This document shows positions 44,969 to 51,982 of a DNA stretch of 64,000 bases, piece after piece. Numbering within the stretch: position 1 is the stretch's first letter; each line of letters begins with the position of its first letter. The notes under the pieces are model-generated. The model did no database searches. It had not been told where the DNA came from and saw only the letters and a list, made by a program, of their open reading frames with translations. Origin of the DNA: Sphingomonas sp. Leaf208 (lineage in GTDB: Bacteria; Pseudomonadota; Alphaproteobacteria; Sphingomonadales; Sphingomonadaceae); NCBI RefSeq assembly GCF_001421415.1, contig NZ_LMKH01000036.1, positions 134,611-198,610 of the forward strand. Direction: 5' to 3'. A program made the position numbers and the translations under genes.

Positions 44969-45190
44969 TCAGATGATCCCGCCGCCGAGGCTGAGGCGGA
45001 GCGCGAAGATGATGATCAGCACGATGTTGAGGTTGCGGCCGCCGCTGCTCGATGACAGCGCGCCGACCGCGGCCCCGACGATGCCGATCGGGATGACGAG
45101 CCAGTTCATCCAGCCAAGCAGCGGGATGAACGCGACGAGGCCAAGCACCAAGGTGACGAGGCCGATGAGGATCGAGACGATGTTCAGCAT
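44969..45190 (-). CDS. Small two-helix membrane protein, unknown
   Basis: A 73-residue, very hydrophobic protein with two helices (about 3-24 and 28-48) and a third weak one at the C-terminus, containing the serine stretch ALSSSSGG. No family certain. Divergent from the lipoprotein gene at 45302. Confidence 0.6.
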   Translation of the reverse strand: MLNIVSILIGLVTLVLGLVAFIPLLGWMNWLVIPIGIVGAAVGALSSSSGGRNLNIVLIIIFALRLSLGGGII

Positions 45191-45301
45191 AGAGTGAACA
45201 TGGCGAGTCGCATGGGTTCGGGCAAGATCGGCGTCACGCGCTCGACTGGGGACATGCGGAAAACGCTTTCTTCACCGCCTTTCGCGCATAGGATGGCGGT
45301 G

Positions 45302-46033
45302 ATGACTTTTCCCTTGCGCCCCGCCCTGATCCTTTTGCCGCTCGCGCTAGCCGCGTGCGGACGGTCGTCGACCGACCAGCAGGATCTCAACAGCCTCGAT
45401 GCCGAGCTGACCAATGGCGCAGTACGCGATCCGGCGCTGACGTCGTCGCTGGGGGGGCAGATCATGGTCGATCCGCGGCTGGCACAGTCGTCGAATACCG
45501 ACGCGGTGCGGCCACCGCCTCGGCCGGATAGCGGCGCGGTGCCGCCGGAAGGTCCGCTCAAGGCAGATCCGGTCGATCCGCGGACGCTGAAGCGCGCGCC
45601 GACGGCGTCGAATGACTGTCCGGAGTGCAAGTCGGCGAATGGCGCGCTGACGTTGGGGGCACTGGCGGAGCGGCAGACGACGCCGGATGCCGGGGTTTGC
45701 GCGCAGAAGATTGGGTATTCGGCGGGGTGGGCTAACCGGTTGCCGGCGGACCTGCCGCTGTATCCGGCGGCGCGGTTGACCGAGGCTGCTGGGGCGGATC
45801 GCGATGGGTGTCGGTTGCGCGTGGTGAGTTTTGCGAGTGCTGCGCCGATGCAGAAGATGCTCGACTGGTATTTCACGAAGGCGACCGCGGCGGGGTATTC
45901 GGCTGGGCATAGCACGGATGGGCGGCAACATGTGCTGGGCGGGGTTCGGGGGAACGACGCGTATGTGGTGTACGTGACGGCGCGGGCTGGTGGCGGGAGC
46001 GATGTGGATCTGGTTTCCAACGCTGGGCGGTGA
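45302..46033 (+). CDS. Lipoprotein of unknown function
   Basis: A 243-residue protein with a lipoprotein leader MTFPLRPALILLPLALAACG (lipobox LAAC). After a low-complexity proline/serine linker the C-terminal half has paired cysteines (NDCPECKS, GVCAQKIG, DGCRLRVV) and a domain ending QKMLDWYFTKATAAGYSAGH. No family recognised. The ATG at 45302 has AGGA upstream; 45293 and 45194 are possible earlier starts. Confidence 0.7.
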   Translation: MTFPLRPALILLPLALAACGRSSTDQQDLNSLDAELTNGAVRDPALTSSLGGQIMVDPRLAQSSNTDAVRPPPRPDSGAVPPEGPLKADPVDPRTLKRAPTASNDCPECKSANGALTLGALAERQTTPDAGVCAQKIGYSAGWANRLPADLPLYPAARLTEAAGADRDGCRLRVVSFASAAPMQKMLDWYFTKATAAGYSAGHSTDGRQHVLGGVRGNDAYVVYVTARAGGGSDVDLVSNAGR

Positions 46034-46082
46034 CGAGCGGTTTGGCGCTACTGAAAGCCTCCCGACAATCTTCGCTTGAGAT

Positions 46083-46191
46083 TCACCTCCCCGGCGGAGG
46101 CCGGGGTCCAGTTGCGGAACGTCGCTAACTGAGCGCGGTCCTTCGTTATTGCCACCTTTCCAACTGGGCCCCGGCCTTCGCCGGGGTGGTG
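46083..46191. repeat. REPIN-like inverted repeat, family A (copy 6)
   Basis: Left arm slightly altered (TCACCTCCCCGGCGGAGGCC), right arm complete. The core GTCGCTAACTGAGCGCGGTC and CTTCGTTATTGCCACC resembles the core of the copy at 48187. Confidence 0.88.
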
Positions 46192-46234
46192 GTACGCGGG
46201 GTGGCGTGTTGGGGTGGCGTCATCTCTTCCCTCC

Positions 46235-46289
46235 TTGTTCTCCCGCGAAGGCGGGAGCCAGACTGGGTCCCCGCCTTCGCGGGGAAACA
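46235..46289. repeat. Short inverted repeat, family C (copy 4)
   Basis: Same arms and centre as 43163 (TGTTCTCCCGCGAAGGCGGG ... GCCTTCGCGGGGAAACA). Confidence 0.85.
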
Positions 46290-46397
46290 ATTTGGGATAG
46301 GGCGCGCACGGTAATCTCGAACCAACGCAATGGAGCGCCACACGTCTCCACTGCGGCGCACCTTTCCGTTTTGCCCGATTCACGCTAGGGCGCGAGA

Positions 46398-46772
46398 ATG
46401 CTTCCCCTTCTCTATGTCATGGTCGGTGGTGCGGTCGGGTCCGGCGCGCGCTATCTGACTGGCCGCGCGATGCTGTCGTTGCTGGGGCCTGACTATCCCT
46501 TTGGTACGCTTGCCGTGAATTTGATCGGCGGGTTGCTGATGGGGGTGCTGGTTGGCGTACTCGCCCGCAATACCGCTTCGGAAACGTGGCGGCTGTTGCT
46601 CGGCGTGGGCGTATTGGGGGGATTCACGACGTTTTCGGCGTTCTCGTTGGACGTCGTCACGATGATCGAGCGAGGCGCGATCGGCGTCGCGTTCGGCTAT
46701 GTTTTGGTGTCGGTGATCGGTTCGGTCGCCGCGTTGTTCGCGGGTCTCTCCGCAGTAAGGGCCGTCGCATGA
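46398..46772 (+). CDS. crcB: Fluoride ion channel CrcB
   Basis: A 124-residue Fluc-type fluoride channel with four helices. Signature segments are GGAVGSGARYLTGRAM, FGTLAVNLIGGLLMG with the N-x-x-G centre, and GGFTTFSAFSLDVV carrying the paired Phe of the fluoride path and the sodium-site glycine turn. It protects the cytoplasm from fluoride. It overlaps rluC by 4 bp (ATGA), so both share a transcript. Confidence 0.94.
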   Translation: MLPLLYVMVGGAVGSGARYLTGRAMLSLLGPDYPFGTLAVNLIGGLLMGVLVGVLARNTASETWRLLLGVGVLGGFTTFSAFSLDVVTMIERGAIGVAFGYVLVSVIGSVAALFAGLSAVRAVA

Positions 46773-48064
46773 CTGCGGGCAAAAGCGATAGCGATTCCGG
46801 CTTTCGGGAATTCAACGTCGGGTTCGACGATGACGGCATCCGGCTCGACCGGTGGTTCAAGCGACATCTGCCCGAGACGAGCTTCACGACGGTGGCGATG
46901 TGGGCGCGCACCGGGCAGCTCCGCGTCGACGGCGCGCGCGCGACGCCGGGCGACCGGATCGCGGCGGGCCAGATGCTCCGCGTGCCGCCGCCCGAGGCCG
47001 ACAAGGCCGCCGCGGACGTGGACAAGCCCAGGCGTGTCCGCGAACGCGTGATTTTGTCGGACGAGGAGACCGAGCTTGCGCAGTCCATGGTCATCCACAA
47101 GGATTTCCAGGCGTTCGTGCTGAACAAGCCGCCGGGCCTGGCGACGCAGGGCGGGACCAAGACGACGCAGCATGTCGACGGGCTGCTCGATGGGCTGCAG
47201 TACGACAACGAAGGGCGGCCGAAGCTGGTCCACCGGCTCGACAAGGACACGAGCGGCGCGTTGCTGGTGGCGCGGACGTCGCGGGCGGCGGCGTTCTTTG
47301 CGAAGGCGTTTTCGGGGCGGACCGCGCGGAAAGTCTATTGGGCGCTGGTGGTCGACGTGCCGTCGATCGAGGACGGCATGATCGAGCTGCCGATCGCGAA
47401 ACAGCCGGGCACCGGCGGCGAGAAGATGCACGTCGACGAGGCCGAGGGCGCACCGGCGCGGACGCGCTACCGCGTGATCGAGCGCGCGGGCAACCGTGCG
47501 GCGTGGGTCGAGCTACAGCCGTTCACGGGACGGACTCACCAGTTGCGCGTGCACATGGCGGCGATCGGGCACCCGATCGTCGGTGATGGCAAGTACGGTG
47601 GGGCCGCTGCGTTCCTGACCGGCGGGATCTCGCGGAAAATGCATTTGCACGCGCGGCGGATCAAGGTGGATCATCCGGATGGCGGGTCGATCGACGTGAC
47701 CGCCGAGCTGCCGACGCATTTCGCGGAGAGCTTGAAGCAATTGGGCTTCGAAGAGAAGCTGGGCGACGACCTGGTGCTCGACGAGAAGACCGCGCCGACG
47801 CGCGAGCAGATGAAATCGCGGGCTAAGGCGCATGCGAAGTCGGTGCGGAAAGACCGTAAAGGTGAGCGGCGTGGGCGTGGGATTGTCGAGGAAAAAACGA
47901 CGGGCAAGCCTGCGCCGAAGACAAGTGGGCCTCGGACCGGGGCTGGGTCGAAGTTCGGGGCGCCGCGGAGCGGGCCTCGGGTTGAGGGGGCCAAGCCGGC
48001 TGGGCGCGGGCGTCCGGGTGGGGCTGGGAAGCCTGGGCCGCGGAGTGGGCCTGGGACTCGGTAA
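46769..48064 (+). CDS. rluC: 23S rRNA pseudouridine synthase RluC-like, with basic tail
   Basis: A 431-residue RluA-family pseudouridine synthase. An S4 domain comes first (residues 18-70, IRLDRWFKRHLPETSF). The catalytic motif is HRLDKDTSGALLVAR, and further family motifs are GRTHQLRVHMAAIGHPIVGDGKYGG in shorter form around the centre. After about residue 330 comes a long Lys/Arg/Gly/Pro-rich tail (GKPAPKTSGPRTGAGSKFG and similar), likely disordered and RNA-binding. RluC or RluD assignment is by similarity only; the start ATG at 46769 overlaps crcB. Confidence 0.9.
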   Translation: MTAGKSDSDSGFREFNVGFDDDGIRLDRWFKRHLPETSFTTVAMWARTGQLRVDGARATPGDRIAAGQMLRVPPPEADKAAADVDKPRRVRERVILSDEETELAQSMVIHKDFQAFVLNKPPGLATQGGTKTTQHVDGLLDGLQYDNEGRPKLVHRLDKDTSGALLVARTSRAAAFFAKAFSGRTARKVYWALVVDVPSIEDGMIELPIAKQPGTGGEKMHVDEAEGAPARTRYRVIERAGNRAAWVELQPFTGRTHQLRVHMAAIGHPIVGDGKYGGAAAFLTGGISRKMHLHARRIKVDHPDGGSIDVTAELPTHFAESLKQLGFEEKLGDDLVLDEKTAPTREQMKSRAKAHAKSVRKDRKGERRGRGIVEEKTTGKPAPKTSGPRTGAGSKFGAPRSGPRVEGAKPAGRGRPGGAGKPGPRSGPGTR

Positions 48065-48084
48065 TTGATGGCTGCCGCCTAACG

Positions 48085-48150
48085 TGCCCTCACCCTTCCC
48101 ACGGCCAAATGGCCGCGGGCCCCTTCCCTCTCCCCGAGGGGAGAGGGTGA
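48085..48150. repeat. Inverted repeat, family F (copy 1)
   Basis: GCCCTCACCCTTCCCACGGC then a GGCCAAATGGCC hairpin, GCGGGCCCCTTCCCTCTCCC and CGAGGGGAGAGGGTGA. The same sequence blocks recur at 53402-53551. Confidence 0.75.
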
Positions 48151-48186
48151 AGTGATCAGACTGGGCGCTCAGGCCTAACCATATTG

Positions 48187-48294
48187 CGCCACCCCGGCGG
48201 AGGCCGGGGCCCAGTTGGGGGACGTTGCTAACGAAGGGCAGGGCTCCGTTATTGCCGCCTTTCCAACTGGGCCCCGGCCTTCGCCGGGGTGGGG
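48187..48294. repeat. REPIN-like inverted repeat, family A (copy 7)
   Basis: Arms GCGCCACCCCGGCGGAGGCC and complement ending CCGGGGTGGGG, core about 50 bp, with GACGTTGCTAACGAAGGGCA as in other copies. Confidence 0.9.
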
Positions 48295-48326
48295 TGGTTG
48301 GTAAGCGATAGCTTATCCGCACATTC

Positions 48327-48408
48327 CGCTCCCCCGCGAAGGCGGGGGTCCAGGGGCCACGATCGCGGCGCTGCTTGGTTCCTGGGCCCCCGCGTTCGCG
48401 GGGGAACC
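48327..48408. repeat. Inverted repeat, family D-like (copy 3)
   Basis: CGCTCCCCCGCGAAGGCGGG at the left and CCCCCGCGTTCGCGGGGGAA at the right around a core ATCGCGGCGCTGCTTGGTTC. The core matches family D while the arms are closer to family C. Confidence 0.8.
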
Positions 48409-48428
48409 AGATGAGCGCAGTTAGCGCC

Positions 48429-48923
48429 CTACTTCAGCCAACCCAGCAGCAACCGCCGCACACCCTCAGTTACCGTCCCGAACACGATATGCGACGCCGC
48501 GCTATACAGATGCGTTGTCGGCGCGGTGTTCCACGGCGCATCGCCAAGACCCGCCGCCGGCACCGCCGCCTCGTCGAGCAACGCCGTCGTCGCGGCCGCG
48601 AACGCGGTGCCGTAGCCTGCCGTCACCGAAGGCCGGTATTCCGCCGCAACCGCGTAGGCGATCCCCAGGCCTGCCCCGAGTGCATAATGCACAACCTGTC
48701 CGGCGAACGGCTTGCGGTCGTCGGGAACGTCGTGGCCGACCAGCACCTGCGACACCTTGTCCGCCGCCTTCTCCGTCGCAGGCTCGGCATCGCTATCCGA
48801 TGAGGACAGCGCGGCGACGCCGGCCTGGAAGCGGTCCATCACGAACGAGGCGGCGAGGCCTGCGACCAGGCCCACAGCGGCGGCCGCCCAGATGTTTGGG
48901 GTGTCGGTCTGTGCGTGCGCCAT
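48429..48923 (-). CDS. DUF1440 (YagU-like) membrane protein
   Basis: A 164-residue protein of the DUF1440/YagU family. It has helices at the N-terminus (WAAAAVGLVAGLAASFVMD), then KPFAGQVVHYALGAGLGIAYAVAAEYRPSV, the conserved H-Y-x-L/F-G-x-x-x-G-x-x-Y stretch, and C-terminal HLYSAASHIVFGTVTEGVRRLLLG. The family is linked to acid resistance in E. coli but the mechanism is unknown. The ATG at 48923 has GGAG upstream; the frame also opens at 48950. A possible EcfG-type stress promoter lies upstream. Confidence 0.82.
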   Translation of the reverse strand: MAHAQTDTPNIWAAAAVGLVAGLAASFVMDRFQAGVAALSSSDSDAEPATEKAADKVSQVLVGHDVPDDRKPFAGQVVHYALGAGLGIAYAVAAEYRPSVTAGYGTAFAAATTALLDEAAVPAAGLGDAPWNTAPTTHLYSAASHIVFGTVTEGVRRLLLGWLK

Positions 48924-48951
48924 CGTTGAGTCTCCAGAGGTGTCCGACACG

Positions 48952-48976
48952 AACCGTTCGCAGGCGCGCGCGTTCC
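48952..48976 (-). promoter_or_regulatory. Candidate EcfG-type (general stress) promoter
   Basis: On the minus strand, GGAAC (48976-48972), 16 bp and GGTT (48955-48952) resemble the sphingomonad EcfG consensus GGAAC-N16/17-CGTT, with one mismatch in the second element. It lies about 30 bp upstream of the DUF1440 start. Confidence 0.35.
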
Positions 48977-49037
48977 GGTTTGGCGTTCCCTCGCGTGCAC
49001 GCGTGATCTACGAGGCGGCGATGCGTTGGAAAATCTC

Positions 49038-49697
49038 ATGATCCGTCTTGCCGTGTTCGATTGCGACGGGACGCTCGTCGATAGCCAGGCGAATATCTGT
49101 GTCGCGTGCGAGCGTGCGTTCGAGGGCGCCGGGATGATCCCGCCGCCGCGTGCGGACATCCGGCGAATCGTCGGCTTGAGTCTCGTCGAGGCGATGCAGG
49201 TCTTGCTGCCGACAGCGGACGAGGCACTGCATCGGTCGCTCGCTACCGACTACAAGAACGCGTTCCATGCGATGCGGGCGAGTGGCGAACTGGCCGACGA
49301 GCCGTTGTTCGAGGGGATTGCCGAGGTGATCGAGACACTCGCCGCAGACGGCTGGCTGCTCGGCGTGGCGACGGGGAAGTCGGACCGGGGTCTCGCGCAT
49401 ATCCTCGCGGCGCACGGGATCACCGATCGGTTCGTGACGGTGCAGACCGCGGATCGACACCCGTCGAAGCCCGATCCGGCGATGCTGCTCGCGGCGATCG
49501 CGGAGGCTGGTGCGAGGGTGGAGACGACCGCGATGATCGGCGATACGAGCTTCGACATGGCGATGGCCTGCGCGGCCGGTGTACGCGCCGTCGGGGTCGC
49601 GTGGGGGTATCACGACGTGCACGAGCTTTCCGATGCGGGTGCGGATGTCGTTGCGACGGCCGTGCCGGATCTGCTGCACATGGTGGCTGCACGATGA
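49038..49697 (+). CDS. HAD-superfamily phosphatase (phosphoglycolate phosphatase-like)
   Basis: A 219-residue HAD subfamily IA hydrolase. Motif I is LAVFDCDGTLVDS (nucleophile and acid Asp), motif II is GVATGKSDRGL, and motifs III/IV are SKPDPAMLLAAI and TAMIGDTSFDMAMACAAG. The cap domain lies between residues about 20 and 90. Predicted to dephosphorylate a small phosphorylated compound such as 2-phosphoglycolate; the substrate is not fixed by the sequence. The ATG at 49038 fits the family; a TTG lies at 49026. It overlaps the next gene by 4 bp. Confidence 0.9.
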   Translation: MIRLAVFDCDGTLVDSQANICVACERAFEGAGMIPPPRADIRRIVGLSLVEAMQVLLPTADEALHRSLATDYKNAFHAMRASGELADEPLFEGIAEVIETLAADGWLLGVATGKSDRGLAHILAAHGITDRFVTVQTADRHPSKPDPAMLLAAIAEAGARVETTAMIGDTSFDMAMACAAGVRAVGVAWGYHDVHELSDAGADVVATAVPDLLHMVAAR

Positions 49698-49912
49698 CCG
49701 ATGCCGACAAATTGGCGCAGCGACGCTGGTTCGTGCTGGTCGGCGTGCGGCTGGCGGGGGTTGCGGGCGCGTTGCTCGGGCTGATCCTGATCGCGCGCGC
49801 GCATGATCTGGGGCCCAAGATCCTCGGGACGGCGATCGTGCTGTCGGCGATGGCGATGATCGCGATCGTGCCGCGTAGTCTTGCGCATCGCTGGCGGAGT
49901 CCTGACGCGTGA
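49694..49912 (+). CDS. Small two-helix membrane protein, unknown
   Basis: A 72-residue protein with two helices (about residues 14-34 and 41-60) and basic ends (QRRWFVL, HRWRSPDA). It overlaps the HAD gene by 4 bp and the ATP12 gene by 4 bp, so it is coupled to both. No function recognised; the same gene order suggests it belongs to a conserved sphingomonad cluster. Confidence 0.68.
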   Translation: MTDADKLAQRRWFVLVGVRLAGVAGALLGLILIARAHDLGPKILGTAIVLSAMAMIAIVPRSLAHRWRSPDA

Positions 49913-50586
49913 AGCGGTTCTGGAAAGACGTCGCGATCGATGCGGACCGGGTGGTGACGCTAGACGGCAAGCCGGTGCGGACGCCCGGGCGGCGGCCGCT
50001 CGCGCTACCAACCGATGCGCTGGCCGAGGCGGTCGCAGAGGAATGGCGTGCGGTCGGTGAGACGATCGACCCGCGGACGATGCCGCTGACGGGCCTGGCC
50101 AATGCGGCGACCGATCCGATCGCGAACGATCCTGCGCAGTTTGCCGCGCGGCTGGCGGCGTATGGCGAAAGCGACCTGCTGTGCTACCGCGCCGACGGTC
50201 CGCCGTTGCTGGTCGAGCGGCAGGCGGCGTGGGATCCGCTGCTGGCGTGGGCGCGGGGGCGGTATGACGTGACGTTCGCGGTGACGGCGGGCGTGATGCA
50301 TGTCGCGCAGCCGGCAGCGACGATCGCGCGGCTGCATGAGGCGGTCGCGGCGTATGACGATTTCCGGCTGGCGGGGTTGTCGCCGGTGGTGACGCTGACG
50401 GGCTCGCTGGTGATCGGCCTGGCGGTGATCGAGGGTGAGATCGATGCCGATGCGGCTTGGGCGGCGGCGGGAATCGACGAGGACTGGTCGGTCGAGATGT
50501 GGGGCGAGGACTGGCAGGCGACTCAGTTGCGCGAGTTGAAGCGCAAGGAGTTTGGGGTTGGGGTAGAGTTTTTGGGGCTGCTGTAA
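49909..50586 (+). CDS. ATP12-family F1-ATPase assembly chaperone
   Basis: A 225-residue ATP12 homologue, a chaperone for the F1 alpha subunit in mitochondria and alphaproteobacteria. It opens KRFWKDVAIDADRVVTLDGKPVRTPGRRPLALP, the best-conserved stretch of the family (given here in parts), then LAEAVAEEWRAVGETIDPRTMPLT and YGESDLLCYRAD. The start is GTG at 49909, overlapping the upstream stop. Its presence fits an alphaproteobacterium. Confidence 0.92.
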   Translation: MKRFWKDVAIDADRVVTLDGKPVRTPGRRPLALPTDALAEAVAEEWRAVGETIDPRTMPLTGLANAATDPIANDPAQFAARLAAYGESDLLCYRADGPPLLVERQAAWDPLLAWARGRYDVTFAVTAGVMHVAQPAATIARLHEAVAAYDDFRLAGLSPVVTLTGSLVIGLAVIEGEIDADAAWAAAGIDEDWSVEMWGEDWQATQLRELKRKEFGVGVEFLGLL

Positions 50587-50590
50587 CCTG

Positions 50591-50698
50591 CTCCCCTCCC
50601 TGGAAGGGAGGGGTTGGGGGTGGGTGGGCCTGTTGGCTGACGCAGCGATCCCCCAGCGGCCGACCCACCCCCGGCCCCTCCCTTCCAGGGAGGGGAGA
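50591..50698. repeat. REPIN-like inverted repeat, family B (copy 4)
   Basis: CTCCCCTCCCTGGAAGGGAG with GGGTTGGGGGTGGGTGGG, and the complement at the right ending TTCCAGGGAGGGGAG. The TGGAAGG centre replaces TGAAAGG. It lies between convergent ATP12 and gmk genes. Confidence 0.88.
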
Positions 50699-50701
50699 GG
50701 A

Positions 50702-51352
50702 CTAGCGCGTCAGTCGGCGGATGAAGCCGATCAGCCCGGTCTGGCGTGACCGCTTCAACCGTTCCGCCGCGAGGATCGTCTTCACGCCGCGGATGCAGCT
50801 GTCGACGTCGTCGTTGACCAGCACGTAATCATAGCCGTCCCAGTGGCTGACCTCGTTTGCCGCGCGCGACATGCGGGCTTCGATCACTTCTTCCGAATCG
50901 GTGCCGCGGCTGGTGAGGCGGCGATGGAGTTCTTCCATCGACGGTGGGAAGATGAAGACGCGGACGACGTCGCCGCCGGCGATCTGGAACAACTGTTGCG
51001 CGCCCTGCCAGTCGATGTCGAAGAGCACATCCTTGCCGGCTGCGAGCAGTTCCTCGACCTGCGCGCGGGGGGTGCCGTAGCGGTGGTTGAAGACGTGTGC
51101 CCATTCGAGGAACTCGTCCTTCGCGACCATGTCGCGAAAGCCTTCGAGGTCGGTGAAATGATAGTCCTTGCCGTCGACTTCGCCGGGTCGCACCGACCGG
51201 GTCGTGACCGAGACCGACATCTCGAGTTCGTGCTCGTCCGCGAGCAGTCTGCGCGCGATCGTCGACTTGCCGGCGCCGGACGGCGAGGACAGGACGAACA
51301 GGACTCCGCGACGACGGAAACCATGCGGGTCGGACGGAAGTGTGTGGGGCAT
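50702..51352 (-). CDS. gmk: Guanylate kinase
   Basis: A 216-residue GMP kinase converting GMP to GDP with ATP. The P-loop is LSSPSGAGKSTIARR (about residues 21-35), then VTTRSVRPGEVDGKDYHF, the GMP-binding region with conserved arginine and tyrosine, and EWAHVFNHRYGTPRAQVE. The lid contains RRLTSRGTDSEEVIEARM. Length fits the family; the start is the ATG at 51352. Transcribed away from fumC with two small genes upstream. Confidence 0.96.
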   Translation of the reverse strand: MPHTLPSDPHGFRRRGVLFVLSSPSGAGKSTIARRLLADEHELEMSVSVTTRSVRPGEVDGKDYHFTDLEGFRDMVAKDEFLEWAHVFNHRYGTPRAQVEELLAAGKDVLFDIDWQGAQQLFQIAGGDVVRVFIFPPSMEELHRRLTSRGTDSEEVIEARMSRAANEVSHWDGYDYVLVNDDVDSCIRGVKTILAAERLKRSRQTGLIGFIRRLTR

Positions 51353-51424
51353 GCGCGCCCTTGCCGCGGACTGCGCATGGGCGTCAACCCATGCGCGGCC
51401 TGCGCGTGGTATTACGAAGGCGGA

Positions 51425-51625
51425 TTAATAGCCGGCCTTGCGCGCCTTGTTGCGGTCATAGGCCTTCTTGGCTGCATAACCGCCGCCGAGGATCATGCCG
51501 AGCGGGCCCATACGGCGCATCAGGCCCATCGCCACGACGCCCTTGACTGCGCCCGAGGCGCCGCCCGAACCGTCGCGACGGCCCATCTCGCGGCCGACCA
51601 ATGCACTGATAATACGTCCGATCAT
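51425..51625 (-). CDS. Small glycine-rich membrane-associated protein, unknown
   Basis: A 66-residue protein: MIGRIISALVGREMGRRDGS, a glycine-rich middle, hydrophobic GLMRRMGPLGMILGGGYAAK and a basic end. No family recognised. It overlaps the next upstream gene by 4 bp (51622-51625). Confidence 0.6.
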   Translation of the reverse strand: MIGRIISALVGREMGRRDGSGGASGAVKGVVAMGLMRRMGPLGMILGGGYAAKKAYDRNKARKAGY

Positions 51626-51834
51626 GCTTCTGACTCCCCGAAAACCTGGTCCTTGAGTTCCGCTGCACCGCGCAGCACTGCCCAGCCGATCGCGTAGGTC
51701 ACGGCTAGCGGCACGACGACCTTGAGTACGTTGGCGGTGATCGCACCGATGATCGCGCCGTCCGCGTTGCCGTCATCGCCGCTGAGCGAGTCGATGCCTG
51801 CGCCGATCAGCGCGCCTATGGTCGTTGCGCCCAC
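51622..51834 (-). CDS. Small membrane protein, unknown
   Basis: A 70-residue protein with glycine-rich ATTIGALIGAGIDSLSGDDG and a hydrophobic helix VLKVVVPLAVTYAIGWAVL. The ATG at 51834 has a GGAG-like site upstream. Coupled to the 66-residue gene after it and possibly transcribed toward gmk. Confidence 0.6.
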   Translation of the reverse strand: MGATTIGALIGAGIDSLSGDDGNADGAIIGAITANVLKVVVPLAVTYAIGWAVLRGAAELKDQVFGESEA

Positions 51835-51900
51835 GTAATTTCTCCTGTCCGTGTGGCGGGTTAGCGTTTGGCGGAGGATTGGGTTCCCATCCGCCCACGT

Positions 51901-51977
51901 GTTCTCCTGCGCACGCAGGAGTCCAGGGTTTCGGGCGGCGCGCTTGGTACCCTGGGCTCCTGCGTGCGCAGGAAAAC
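51901..51977. repeat. Inverted repeat, family D (copy 2)
   Basis: GTTCTCCTGCGCACGCAGGA and CTCCTGCGTGCGCAGGAAAA with core TTCGGGCGGCGCGCTTGGTA. It lies between the end of fumC and the small gene start at 51834, so it could also terminate fumC. Confidence 0.88.
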
Positions 51978-51982
51978 GGAGG

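Larger units (their letters stand above)
46034..46397. other. Gene-free region upstream of crcB
   Basis: Holds a family-A repeat (46083-46191) and a family-C repeat (46235-46289), then about 105 bp that should contain the crcB promoter. No fluoride riboswitch motif was recognised in it. Confidence 0.7.
48065..48428. other. Gene-free region with three repeats
   Basis: Between convergent rluC and the DUF1440 gene lie a family-F repeat (48085-48150), a family-A repeat (48187-48294) and a family-D type repeat (48327-48408). Nothing else seen. Confidence 0.7.

Noticed and set aside
46290..46397. A fluoride riboswitch in front of crcB
   Set aside because: I looked for the conserved fluoride-aptamer core and did not find it in the 108 bp before the gene.
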